The position numbers were made by a program, and so were the translations under genes. The notes beneath the pieces are model-generated. The model was not told the DNA's origin. It made no database searches and worked only from the letters and a program-made list of their open reading frames with translations. Of a stretch of 59,320 nt of DNA, positions 7,806 to 15,877 are shown in pieces. The stretch is from assembly GCA_046729855.1 (NCBI GenBank), contig JBKPHM010000033.1, positions 1 through 59,320 on the forward strand, given 5' to 3'. Each line of letters starts with the position of its first letter. The first letter of the stretch is position 1. The DNA is from DATHSY01 sp046729855. Lineage in GTDB: Bacteria; Actinomycetota; UBA4738; HRBIN12.

Positions 7806-8525
7806 CTACAGCCCGAACACCCACTTGCCGACGAGGCCTCCGATGACGCCTCCGATGATCGGGCCGACGACGGGAACCCAGCTGTACTCCCAGTCCGAGT
7901 CGCCCTTGCCGGCGATCGGAAGGACGAAGTGCATGATCCGTGGGCCGAGATCGCGGGCGGGATTGATCGCGTAGCCGGTCGGGCCACCGAGCGCCATGCC
8001 GATCACCACGACGAGCAGTCCCACTGCGAGCGCGCCACCGACCGCTTCGTTCGCCGGAGCAAGGGCGAGGATCCCGAACACGAGCGCGAAGGTGCCGATG
8101 ATCTCCGTCACCAGGTTCGCAGGGTAGTTCCGGATCGCTGGGCCGGTGCAGTACACGGCGAGCTTCAGGCCCTTGTCCTCCGTCTCCGCCCAGTGGGGCA
8201 GGTACGCGAGGTAAACGAGCGCGGCGCCGATGAAGGCCCCCACGAACTCGCCGGCGATCAGTATCGGCACGTCGCCCCAGGTGAACCCGAAGTCCTCGGG
8301 TCCCATCGCGGCCAGGCCGAGGGTCACGGCCGGGTTCAGGTGCGCGAGCCCACCCTTCACGGCCGTGCCAACGAGCACACCCATATACACGCCCAGGCCC
8401 CACGCGAACGTGATAACGACCCAGCCGGCGTTCTGGGACTTGGATCGGTTCAGCAACGCCCCAGCGACCACGCCGTCTCCGAAGAGGATCAGCGTTGCGG
8501 TCCCGACCACCTCTCCAAGGAACAT
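7806..8525 (-). CDS. glpF: glycerol facilitator (aquaglyceroporin)
   Basis: A 239-residue MIP-family channel. Both NPA boxes are present: HLNPAVT (64-66) and INPARDLGPR (188-190). The Asp after the second box (Asp192) marks the aquaglyceroporin branch rather than the water-only branch. The hydrophobic segments fit six helices plus two half-helices. It should conduct glycerol passively across the cell membrane. It is the first gene of the minus-strand glycerol operon and diverges from dhaL2-iclR across a 291-base regulatory gap. Confidence 0.95.
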   Translation of the reverse strand: MFLGEVVGTATLILFGDGVVAGALLNRSKSQNAGWVVITFAWGLGVYMGVLVGTAVKGGLAHLNPAVTLGLAAMGPEDFGFTWGDVPILIAGEFVGAFIGAALVYLAYLPHWAETEDKGLKLAVYCTGPAIRNYPANLVTEIIGTFALVFGILALAPANEAVGGALAVGLLVVVIGMALGGPTGYAINPARDLGPRIMHFVLPIAGKGDSDWEYSWVPVVGPIIGGVIGGLVGKWVFGL

Positions 8526-8816
8526 CTGTCAGACCCCCGTTCTGCCTCGAAGGACCGTTTCCGCAGGTGGATGCGCGCGTGAACGCCTGGTCATTCCCAC
8601 CCCCTCTTCCCCGAGTCGTCCAGGGGCGACGTTCCGTTCTCAAGCCAAATGGGTTCGGACCCTCACGTCAAATCGGTGCAATTCTCGGACGCGGTTCGGT
8701 CATACCGAACAAGCAGGTCGTTTGACACTCGCCTAGGCCACAAACAAGCTGGGCCGAAACACCGCTCCCGTCCGCGGGGACGTCCTTCTCGACTTCGAGA
8801 CTGGTAGGAGGGGCCG
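8526..8816. promoter_or_regulatory. divergent control region between glpF and dhaL2-iclR
   Basis: This is the longest gene-free stretch in the window. It holds a perfect inverted repeat at 8694-8710 and a half-site-like GGGTTCGGACCC at 8651-8662, whose GTTCGG start is 41 bases from that of the palindrome. There is a TTGACA -35-like hexamer at 8722-8727 for the dhaL2 direction, with only a weak -10 (CAAGCT, 8745-8750). A strong AGGAGGGG ribosome binding site sits at 8806-8813. I see no small ORF or RNA gene here. Confidence 0.6.
8694..8710. promoter_or_regulatory. 17-bp palindrome, candidate IclR-family operator
   Basis: GTTCGGT-CAT-ACCGAAC is a perfect 7-bp inverted repeat with a 3-base centre. 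Its GTTCG...CGAAC shape resembles operators I recall for several IclR-family regulators. It lies midway between the divergent glpF and dhaL2-iclR genes, close to a TTGACA hexamer. An IclR regulator is encoded 750 bases away, so autoregulation and control of the glycerol operon are likely. Confidence 0.6.
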
Positions 8817-9470
8817 ACGGCGCACGAGGCAACTCTCGACGGCCCGTTCGTCCGCTCGTGGATCGCACAGATCGCCGTGTCGATCGGCGACCAACGTGAC
8901 TTCCTGACGCAGCTGGACGCCGCGATCGGGGACGCCGACCACGGCGTGAACATGGACCGGGGCTTCACCGCCGTCGTCCGCGAGCTAGGCGACGACGAGA
9001 TCGGCCCCGGCGCGCTGCTCGAGCATGCCGGACGGATCCTGATGTACCGGGTCGGAGGCGCGGCCGGTCCGCTGTTCGGCGAGGCGTTCCGCGGCGCCGG
9101 CGCCGTGCTCGGCGACACCGATGCCCTCGACGACGAGACTCTGCTCGCCGCGCTCCGCGCGGGGCTGGACGGCGTCCAGCGCCTGGGGGCCGCCGTCGAG
9201 GGCGACAAGACGATGGTGGATGCCTTCGCACCCGCGATCTCCGCGTTCGAACGCGAGGTCCGCAGCGGCCGCGGGCTGGCGGCGGCGTCCTCCCAGGCAC
9301 GAGACGCGGCCGAGCGTGGCATGAAGGCGACGATCCCGATGCGGGCGCGCAAGGGGCGGGCCTCGTACCTCGGGGCACGCAGCGTCGGGCACCAGGACCC
9401 GGGGGCGACCTCCATCTATCTCCTCTTCGAAGCGCTCGATCGGACCGTGCAAGGGGCGACGGCCCCGTGA
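8817..9470 (+). CDS. second DhaL-type protein, probable ACG start
   Basis: A DhaL paralogue of 217 residues if read from ACG at 8817. All active-site motifs are intact: LDAAIGDADHG (Asp34, Asp39, Asp41), VGGAAGPLFG, GDKTMVDAFAP and GHQDPGATS. The first conventional in-frame start is GTG at 8877, which would remove the conserved N-terminal helix. Trp15 stands exactly 19 residues before the first metal Asp, as Trp11 does in the DhaL at 6057-6698. An AGGAGGGG site ends 3 bases before the ACG, and a TAG at 8805-8807 closes the frame upstream. Its stop overlaps the start of the IclR gene, and there is no second dhaK beside it. A role as alternative kinase subunit or as regulator partner is possible. 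Confidence 0.8.
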   Translation, partial: TAHEATLDGPFVRSWIAQIAVSIGDQRDFLTQLDAAIGDADHGVNMDRGFTAVVRELGDDEIGPGALLEHAGRILMYRVGGAAGPLFGEAFRGAGAVLGDTDALDDETLLAALRAGLDGVQRLGAAVEGDKTMVDAFAPAISAFEREVRSGRGLAAASSQARDAAERGMKATIPMRARKGRASYLGARSVGHQDPGATSIYLLFEALDRTVQGATAP

Positions 9471-10237
9471 TCAGGTCGGTCGACCGAGCGGCTCGCCTGC
9501 TGAAGGCGCTCGGCTCGGGCACGCCGCGGTTGGGCGTGACCGAGCTCGCCGAACGGCTCGAGCTCCCCAAGGCGACCGTCTACGGGTTGCTGCGGACCCT
9601 CGAAGGTCAGGAGCTCGTCCAGCAGGACGTTGAGACGGGCAAGTATCGGCTCGGCCCTGTGCTTCTTCAGCTCGGGAACAGCTTCCTCGACGGGCACGAG
9701 CTGCGGGCGCGGTCATTGCTATGGGCGGACTCGCTGGCCTCTCACGTCGGCGAGGCGGTCCGCGTTGGCGTGCTCCACTCGCCGAACGTGTTGATCGTTC
9801 ATCACGTCTTCCGCCCCGACGACTCGGTGCAGATCCTGGAGGTCGGCGCGACGATCCCGTGGCACGCGTGCGCGCTCGGCAAGGCCGTCGCGGCGTTCGA
9901 GGACGGGGCGAGCCGGAACGCGCTCTTCGACGTCGAGCTCGTGCGCCTTACCGGGAGGACGCTCACCGAGGAGCCTGCGCTGAGGCGCGAGCTGGAGTCC
10001 GTCGCTCGCTCGGGCGTGGCGACGGAGAATCAGCAGGCCGTGGTGGGCGAGGCCGAGGTCGCCGCGCCGGTGTTCGACCATCGCGGGCACCCGATCGGGG
10101 CGATCGGCGCGGTCGGCCCGGTCGAACGACTGATGCCCGGCGAACCGGCGGCCGCGATCGTCTCCGCAGTGAAGCAGGTCGCGCGGGGCCTCTCTCGGGA
10201 TATGGGCGCCGGGCGGCTGGCCGTCCGCGAGCTCTGA
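9467..10237 (+). CDS. IclR-family transcriptional regulator, likely glycerol regulator
   Basis: A 256-residue IclR protein. The N-terminal winged helix (about residues 5-65) contains LGVTELAERLELPKATVYGL, and the C-terminal effector domain (about 75-245) contains IPWHACALGKAVAAF. GTG overlaps the dhaL2 stop as GTGA, so synthesis is coupled to DhaL2. By analogy with GylR of Streptomyces, an IclR regulator of glycerol genes, it probably controls both divergent operons through the palindrome at 8694-8710. The ligand cannot be read from sequence; glycerol, glycerol 3-phosphate or dihydroxyacetone are natural candidates. Confidence 0.88.
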   Translation: MIRSVDRAARLLKALGSGTPRLGVTELAERLELPKATVYGLLRTLEGQELVQQDVETGKYRLGPVLLQLGNSFLDGHELRARSLLWADSLASHVGEAVRVGVLHSPNVLIVHHVFRPDDSVQILEVGATIPWHACALGKAVAAFEDGASRNALFDVELVRLTGRTLTEEPALRRELESVARSGVATENQQAVVGEAEVAAPVFDHRGHPIGAIGAVGPVERLMPGEPAAAIVSAVKQVARGLSRDMGAGRLAVREL

Positions 10238-10242
10238 GCCCG

Positions 10243-10248
10243 TAGCAT
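10243..10248 (+). promoter_or_regulatory. leaderless -10 box (TAGCAT) of the EamA gene
   Basis: TAGCAT lies 7 bases before the ATG at 10256 with no ribosome binding site between, so the transcript should begin at or within a base or two of the start codon. It sits only 5 bases after the iclR stop. Confidence 0.55.
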
Positions 10249-10255
10249 CCCGCCC

Positions 10256-11146
10256 ATGCGTCCGAAGCACGTGACGTTGCTCGCGCTGGGCGTTGTGGCC
10301 GTTGCGTTCTCGTCGATCTTCATCCGGCTCGCCGACGATACGCCGGCGCTCGCGATCTCCTTCTACCGGAACGCGATCGCGGCGGCCGTCGTCGTGACGC
10401 TTGCCCTCCTTCGCCACCGCCCCGAGCTGCGGGCGCTGTCGCGCCGGGACTGGGCGATCGGCGGGTTCGCGGGGGCCATGCTCGCGCTCCACTTCGGGCT
10501 TTGGGTTCCGTCGCTGGCCTTCACGACCGTCGCGGCGAGCACCGTGCTGGTCACGACGCAGCCGGTGTGGGTCGCGCTCATCGGACGCGCGTTCGGCGAG
10601 ACGGTGACCCGACGTACGGCGGCGGGCATCGCGCTGTCGCTCGTGGGAGCGGTGATCATCTCCGGCGGCGACTTCGGGTTGTCCCGGCGCGCGGCGTTCG
10701 GCGATCTGCTCGCGCTCCTCGGCGCGGTCGCCGCCGCGGCGTACTTCCTGTCCGGACGGACGCTCCGCGCGCGCGTGTCGCTCGTCACCTACGTCGCGAT
10801 CGCGTACACGACGTGTGCGGTGATGCTGGCGTTCGCGATGCTCGTCTCCTCCACGCCCTTCGCCGGCTTCGAAGCGGAGGTGTGGGTGTTGTTCGTGCTC
10901 ATGGCGATCGTGCCCCAATTCCTCGGCCACACGGTGTTCAACTACCTGCTCGCCGAGGTCCCGGCGTCGATCGTCGCGATCGCGGTGACGGGCGAACCGG
11001 TCGGCGCCACGTTGCTCGCATTCGCGCTCTTCGGTGAGATGCCGCGGTGGACCGCGTTCATCGGTGGGGCCGTGATCCTTGCGGGGATCTACGTCACGAT
11101 CTCGGCGCAGTCCCGCCGCGAGACCGAGATCGTACCCATCGAGTGA
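10256..11146 (+). CDS. EamA-family (DMT) transporter
   Basis: A 296-residue membrane protein with about ten hydrophobic helices arranged as two EamA repeats (roughly residues 5-140 and 150-285). The second repeat includes VPASIVAIAVTGEPVGATLLA, typical of the family. These drug/metabolite-superfamily carriers export amino acids, metabolites or nucleobases; the substrate cannot be predicted here. It appears to start its own transcript from a leaderless promoter 18 bases after iclR, and is followed by PHP, HAD and ndh genes in tight order. Confidence 0.88.
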   Translation: MRPKHVTLLALGVVAVAFSSIFIRLADDTPALAISFYRNAIAAAVVVTLALLRHRPELRALSRRDWAIGGFAGAMLALHFGLWVPSLAFTTVAASTVLVTTQPVWVALIGRAFGETVTRRTAAGIALSLVGAVIISGGDFGLSRRAAFGDLLALLGAVAAAAYFLSGRTLRARVSLVTYVAIAYTTCAVMLAFAMLVSSTPFAGFEAEVWVLFVLMAIVPQFLGHTVFNYLLAEVPASIVAIAVTGEPVGATLLAFALFGEMPRWTAFIGGAVILAGIYVTISAQSRRETEIVPIE

Positions 11147-11170
11147 CGCGCCGCGTACCCTCTGCGACGA

Positions 11171-12022
11171 TTGGCGGCCGTGGCGGGGATCGACCTGCAT
11201 GCGCACACGAACCGCTCGGATGGGACGTTCACGCCGACGGAGCTGGTGACGCTCGCAGCGGACCGGGGCCTGGACGTGCTCTCCATCACCGACCACGACA
11301 CGACCGAAGGCCTCGAGGAAGGGTCGGCGGCGGGAGCGCGGCTCGGGGTGGAGGTCGTCCCCGGGGTCGAGCTGTCGGCCGAATACCTCGCGACCAGCGT
11401 CCACGTCCTCTGTTACTGGCCGCGGGTCGACGATCCCGACCTCCGCGCTGAGCTGCGGCGGTTGGCGGATACGCGGCTGCGCCGCGGGGAGCTCATGGTC
11501 GAGGAGCTGCGAGGGCTCGGGTTCCCGATCGCCTTCGAGCGCGTCAGGGAGATCGCTCGCGGAGCGACGATCGTGCGTCCGCACATCGCGCAGGCGATGG
11601 TCGAGGCAGGGGTCGTGGCGACCGAGGAGGAGGCGTTCGAGCGGTACATCGGCGACGGCCGACCGGCGCACGTCCCAAAGCACGCCCTCGATCCGGTCGA
11701 CGCGGTCGGGCTCGTCGATCGGGCGGGCGGGGTCTGCGTCCTTGCACACCCGGGGATGTGGGGCGATCAGACGTCCGTCCCCGATGAGCTGATCGAGCGG
11801 ATGGCCGCGGCGGGGATGGCCGGGCTCGAGGTCGACCACTGCGACCACACGCCGGAGCAGCGCGAGTACTACCGCGGGCTCGCCGATCGTCTCGGCCTGA
11901 TCCCGACCGGTGGCTCCGATTGCCACGGGACTCGCTACGACCCCGTTCGGCTCGGGTCCGCACTGACCGCGCCGGCTCGATTCGAGGCGCTTCGAGCCGC
12001 GGCGGCCGCCGCGATCAGGTGA
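11171..12022 (+). CDS. PHP-domain phosphatase/phosphoesterase
   Basis: A protein of about 280 residues with a PHP metal site: IDLHAHTNRSDGT near the N-terminus, ITDHDT, GVELS, a distal HPGMWGD and a C-terminal GGSDCHG. This architecture (PHP with an inserted helical domain around residues 95-180) matches the RNase AM/3',5'-nucleoside bisphosphate phosphatase (YciV, TrpH-like) family, which acts on phosphorylated nucleotides or short RNAs. TTG at 11171 sits 9 bases after a TACCCT box; GTG at 11180 is the alternative start. The stop overlaps the HAD gene start. Confidence 0.85.
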   Translation: MAAVAGIDLHAHTNRSDGTFTPTELVTLAADRGLDVLSITDHDTTEGLEEGSAAGARLGVEVVPGVELSAEYLATSVHVLCYWPRVDDPDLRAELRRLADTRLRRGELMVEELRGLGFPIAFERVREIARGATIVRPHIAQAMVEAGVVATEEEAFERYIGDGRPAHVPKHALDPVDAVGLVDRAGGVCVLAHPGMWGDQTSVPDELIERMAAAGMAGLEVDHCDHTPEQREYYRGLADRLGLIPTGGSDCHGTRYDPVRLGSALTAPARFEALRAAAAAAIR

Positions 12023-12705
12023 CGCGGACGAGCACGCGAAGGCTCGACGTGGTCTTCCTCGACATCGGCGGCGTGATGTATGACGACCGCGTGTACCGCG
12101 ATGCGCTGCTCTCGGCACTGCGCGAGCTTCGAACGGACATCGACGAGGCCTCGTTCGATCGTGAGTACGACGCGTGCCGTCGGGCGCAGGCGGGGTCGTT
12201 CCGCGAGCGCCTGACCCGAACGTTCCTCGGCGCGGAAGCGGACGTGGCGGATGTCGGGCGCCGAGCCTCCCGATACTGGCAGTACCGTCCCGGCTCGCTC
12301 GAGGCAGACGTGGTCCCGTCCCTCGAACGGCTGAGCGAGCGGTACCGGCTCGGCGTGCTCGCGAACCAACCAGGCGGCGTGAGGGGCGCGATGCGACGCG
12401 ATGGCATCGACCGGCTCTTCGACGTGTGGGCCGTGTCCGAGGACGTCGGGGTCGACAAGCCCGATCCGCGGATCTTCGCGCACGCCGTGGGGGTCGCGGG
12501 GGTCGAACCGGACCGCGCCGCGATGATCGGCGACCGGCTCGACTACGACGTCCGTCCGGCCAAGGCGGCGGGGATGCGCGCGGTCTGGGTCCTCCGGGGC
12601 GAGGCGCCCGACGAGCCGACGCGCGAGCAGCTCGCAGAGCCCGACGCGACCGTCCGGACGCTGGCCGAGCTGCCGGACGCCCTGGAGGCGCTCGAACGGC
12701 GATGA
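12019..12705 (+). CDS. HAD-superfamily hydrolase
   Basis: A 228-residue HAD hydrolase. Motif I is FLDIGGVMYDD, so the position of the usual second Asp of DxD is Gly (DIG). Motif III/IV is DKPDPRIF followed by MIGDRLDYDVRPAKAAGM. Replacement of the second Asp is common among dehalogenase-like and some non-phosphatase members, so a phosphatase role should not be assumed. GTG at 12019 overlaps the PHP stop, and its own stop overlaps the ndh start (ATGA). Confidence 0.82.
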   Translation: MTRTSTRRLDVVFLDIGGVMYDDRVYRDALLSALRELRTDIDEASFDREYDACRRAQAGSFRERLTRTFLGAEADVADVGRRASRYWQYRPGSLEADVVPSLERLSERYRLGVLANQPGGVRGAMRRDGIDRLFDVWAVSEDVGVDKPDPRIFAHAVGVAGVEPDRAAMIGDRLDYDVRPAKAAGMRAVWVLRGEAPDEPTREQLAEPDATVRTLAELPDALEALERR

Positions 12706-14000
12706 CCCGAACGCCGACACGGATCCTGTTCGTCGGCGGCGGCTACGTCGGGATGTACGGCTCGATCGAGGTCCAGCGCGCGCTGGGCCATCGGTGTCGG
12801 CTCACGGTCGTCAACCCCGAGAACTTCATGCAGTACCAGCCGTTCCTGCCGGAGGTCGCTTCGGGCAGCATCGAGCCCCGACACGTCGTCGTGCCGCTCC
12901 GCCAGGTGCTACGCGGCGCCGAGGTCGTGGTCGGGGAGATCACGCGGGTCGACCACGACGCGAAGACCGCGATGGTCAGCGTCGAGGGAGGTTCGCTCGA
13001 GCTCCCGTACGACGTCGTCGTGCTCGGCGCGGGCTCGCGGTCCCGCGTGCTGCCGGTTCCCGGTCTGGCGGAGCTCGGGGTCGGGTTCAAGACGGTGTCG
13101 GAGGCGATCTACCTCCGCAACCACGTCCTCGCGTCGCTCGACAGCGCGTCGGCGGCGACCGATCCCGAGCGCCGCCTGGCGGCGCTCACGTTCGTGTTCG
13201 TCGGGGGCGGGTACGCGGGCGTGGAGGCGCTTGCCGAGCTCGAGGACATGGTCCGTTCGGCGCTCCGCTTCTATCCATCGCTGCGGCGATCCGACATGCG
13301 ATGGATCCTCGTCGAGGCGGCAGCGGACATCCTGCCCGAGATCGGCACGGACGTCGCTGCCTACGTGCGACGGCACCTGCAGGAGCGAGGCATCGACGTC
13401 AGGCTCACGACGACCCTCGAGTCGGCCGAGGGCGGCTCGATCCGGCTCTCGGACGGCGATGCGTTCACTGCCGACACGCTGGTGTGGACGGCGGGCGTCG
13501 CACCGGTGCCCGTGGCCGGGCGGTCGGGCTTCCCGGTCGACGAGCGCGGGCGAGTGATCGTCGACGAGTACCTGCGCGTCCGAGACGTGGAGGACGCGTG
13601 GGCGGCGGGGGACAACGCGGCGATCCCGGACCTCGTCGGAGGAGGGACGGCGCCGCCGACCGCCCAGCACGCGATCCGTGAGGCGCGCCGCCTCGGGCGG
13701 AACCTCGCCGCCGCGATCGAGGGACGCCCGCTCCAGCCATTCCACCACCGCAACCTCGGGCAGCTCGCGACGCTCGGCCGGTACCAGGGGGCGGCGAAGG
13801 TCCTCGGCGTCCGGCTCCGCGGGTTCCCCGCGTGGTGGTTGCACCGCACGTACCACATCTGGATGATGCCGACGCTCGCGCGAAAGTCGCGGATCGTCGC
13901 GGACTGGACGGTCGGCCTGCTGTTCCCGCGCGACATCGCGCAACTCGGGTCGCTCCATCACCCGCGCGAGCCGTTCAAGCGCGCGGCGGGCAACGAGTAG
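12702..14000 (+). CDS. ndh: type II NADH dehydrogenase (NDH-2)
   Basis: A 432-residue pyridine-nucleotide disulfide oxidoreductase. The FAD-binding GGGYVG motif is at the N-terminus, the NAD-binding FVFVGGGYAGVEALAELE motif near residue 165, and a TLVWTAGVAPVPVA segment and a WAAGDNAAIPD FAD site follow. The C-terminal 60 residues include an aromatic, amphipathic stretch expected to dock on the membrane. It passes electrons from NADH to quinone without pumping protons. ATG overlaps the HAD stop. It ends 2 bases from the convergent CBS gene. Confidence 0.88.
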   Translation: MTRTPTRILFVGGGYVGMYGSIEVQRALGHRCRLTVVNPENFMQYQPFLPEVASGSIEPRHVVVPLRQVLRGAEVVVGEITRVDHDAKTAMVSVEGGSLELPYDVVVLGAGSRSRVLPVPGLAELGVGFKTVSEAIYLRNHVLASLDSASAATDPERRLAALTFVFVGGGYAGVEALAELEDMVRSALRFYPSLRRSDMRWILVEAAADILPEIGTDVAAYVRRHLQERGIDVRLTTTLESAEGGSIRLSDGDAFTADTLVWTAGVAPVPVAGRSGFPVDERGRVIVDEYLRVRDVEDAWAAGDNAAIPDLVGGGTAPPTAQHAIREARRLGRNLAAAIEGRPLQPFHHRNLGQLATLGRYQGAAKVLGVRLRGFPAWWLHRTYHIWMMPTLARKSRIVADWTVGLLFPRDIAQLGSLHHPREPFKRAAGNE

Positions 14001-14002
14001 CG

Positions 14003-14458
14003 CTACTGGGTGGTCCGGTTGACCTCCGCGGCCGCGGTGAGCGCCGTCGCGCTGCGCTGGATGTCGGCGAGCTCGTGCCCGCCGGTCAGCTCCTCGACCG
14101 CCCAGTTGGTCAGGTCGCGGATCGACAGGATTCCGATCAGCTTGCCGCGGTCGACGACCGGCAGGTGGCGGATCCGGAGCCTCGCCATGTGCTCGGCAGC
14201 CTCGGCCACGTCGGTCCTCGGCTCGACCGTGTCGAGTTTCCGAGTCATCCGCTCGCCGAGGGTGGTCGCGGCGGGGTCGCCGCCGGCGGCGACCAGGGTG
14301 ACGAGGGCGCGTTCGGTCACGATGCCGGCGAGGGTTTCACCGTCCATGACGACGACGGACGAGATCGCGTTCTCGTGGAGCAGCTTCGCCGCGTCCGCAA
14401 ACGAGTCCCGAGGGGTGGCCGTCTTCACGTCCGTCTTCATCAGGTCGCTGACCTGCAT
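14003..14458 (-). CDS. tandem CBS-domain protein
   Basis: A 151-residue soluble protein made of two CBS repeats (about residues 7-60 and 72-125). IRHLPVVDRGKLIGILSIRDL in the second is typical. Pairs of this kind (Bateman modules) bind adenosine nucleotides and sense energy charge; stand-alone versions are often stress-induced in actinobacteria. An AGGAGGAGCC site precedes the ATG. It is transcribed apart from tldE, whose 3' end lies 72 bases upstream. Confidence 0.88.
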   Translation of the reverse strand: MQVSDLMKTDVKTATPRDSFADAAKLLHENAISSVVVMDGETLAGIVTERALVTLVAAGGDPAATTLGERMTRKLDTVEPRTDVAEAAEHMARLRIRHLPVVDRGKLIGILSIRDLTNWAVEELTGGHELADIQRSATALTAAAEVNRTTQ

Positions 14459-14530
14459 CGCTGGCTCCTCCTCGCCGACGCCGGGGCCCGTCAGCGTACC
14501 CGGTTCCCGCCGGTCGCAGCCGGCGCGCGG

Positions 14531-15877
14531 TCAGTGGTCGGACCGGCCGGTGAAATGGAAGCCCTCGACGCGAAGCGCGGGGACACGGGACGCGGAGAAG
14601 AAGAACTCGCTGGCCAGCTCCGGCCGGTCGCCGATCGCGGTCGTGTTCGAGAGCGCCTCCAGGACCGACTGCGTGAACCGCAGGTTCTTGACCGGGTAGG
14701 CGACCTCCCCATCCTCGATCGCGAACGTCCCGTCGCGCGTCATCCCCGTGATCGTGGACTCGACCTCGTGGACGACGTTCGAGTAGTGGAAGCGGGTCAC
14801 CAGGACTCCGCGCTCCGTCCCCGCGATCATCTCCTCGAGCGTGGCGTCCCCCGGGTTCATGAACAGGTTCAGCGGGAAGGGACCCTCGGGGTTCGGTGCC
14901 GGGAGCGCGTGACCGGTCGCCTCCTTCCCGGCCTGCTTCGCGGTCCGGCGGTCGTACACGCCGTCGAGGAACACGCCGTCGCGGATCAGATCGACCCGGC
15001 GACGGGGGACTCCCTCGAAGTCGAAGGGCGAGCCGATCGTCTGCGGGGAGGTCGCGTCGTCGTACAACGTGACCGTCGACGCCGCGACATGCTCACCGTG
15101 CTTGCCGGTGAGGCACGAGCGTCCCTCGAACAAGGCGCGCCCGCCGAACCCGATGAACGCCATGAACCCGACGAGCGTCGACACCGCCGCGGGCTCCAGG
15201 ACGACCGTGTACGCGCCCGGCTCGAGGTCCCTGGGTGCGTCCGATTCCCTCGCCTTGCGCGCGGCGCGGTCGCCGACGTCGACCGCGTCGATGCTCGCGT
15301 CGTCCATCGCGTACACCTCCGCGAACCCGTTCCCGCCGTCGGTGCTTTTGACCACGGCCGACAGCGCGGCCTGCGTCCAGGGGGCCCATACGAACTGGCC
15401 CTCGGTATTCGCGACGGCCAGCTCCATGGCCGTGGTCTCGTACGCTCCGGCCGCCTCGAGCCCATCGCAGCGGCCGATCACCTCGGCGATCGTGTCGGCG
15501 CGAAGCTCAGGTGCGGCCGAGGCGGTCGGCTCGTCGAAACGGTCGGTCCGCTCGATGGGCGCTGGCGGCGCGAGCCCCGGGAACAGCGGATCCGGCGCGG
15601 CGACGGACGCGATCTCCTGTGCGCTCTCGGCGGCGGTGCGCGCTTCCGCGGGCGTGAAGCCGTTCGCCGAAGCGACCCCGATGCGCCCGTCCTTGACGAC
15701 CCGCACGCGGATGTCGGTGTCCTCGCTCCACGTGCTCTGGTGGATCGCGGACGACGCGAACCGAGTCAGGCCACCCCACGAGTGCATGAACAGGACCTCG
15801 ACGCCGTCGGCGCCGCCGATCCCGAGGGCGGCGTCGGCGATCCGGCGGACGTCGTCCGGACCGATCACGCCGGGCAT
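14531..15877 (-). CDS. tldE: TldE/PmbA-family metalloprotease subunit
   Basis: A 448-residue member of the TldD/PmbA family without the HExxxH motif, as expected for TldE. Characteristic segments are TAMELAVANTEGQFVWAPW, FGGRALFEGRSCLTGK and the C-terminal GEVAYPVKNLRFTQSV. With TldD it forms a heterodimeric protease that trims modified or leader peptides. The ATG overlaps the tldD stop by one base (TGATG), so the pair is translationally coupled. No peptide-natural-product precursor is visible in the window. Confidence 0.9.
   Translation of the reverse strand: MPGVIGPDDVRRIADAALGIGGADGVEVLFMHSWGGLTRFASSAIHQSTWSEDTDIRVRVVKDGRIGVASANGFTPAEARTAAESAQEIASVAAPDPLFPGLAPPAPIERTDRFDEPTASAAPELRADTIAEVIGRCDGLEAAGAYETTAMELAVANTEGQFVWAPWTQAALSAVVKSTDGGNGFAEVYAMDDASIDAVDVGDRAARKARESDAPRDLEPGAYTVVLEPAAVSTLVGFMAFIGFGGRALFEGRSCLTGKHGEHVAASTVTLYDDATSPQTIGSPFDFEGVPRRRVDLIRDGVFLDGVYDRRTAKQAGKEATGHALPAPNPEGPFPLNLFMNPGDATLEEMIAGTERGVLVTRFHYSNVVHEVESTITGMTRDGTFAIEDGEVAYPVKNLRFTQSVLEALSNTTAIGDRPELASEFFFSASRVPALRVEGFHFTGRSDH

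Noticed and set aside
9719..12118. 799-codon minus-strand open frame across iclR, EamA and PHP genes
   Set aside because: It spans three recognised plus-strand genes and reads as low-complexity Arg/Asp/Gly sequence.
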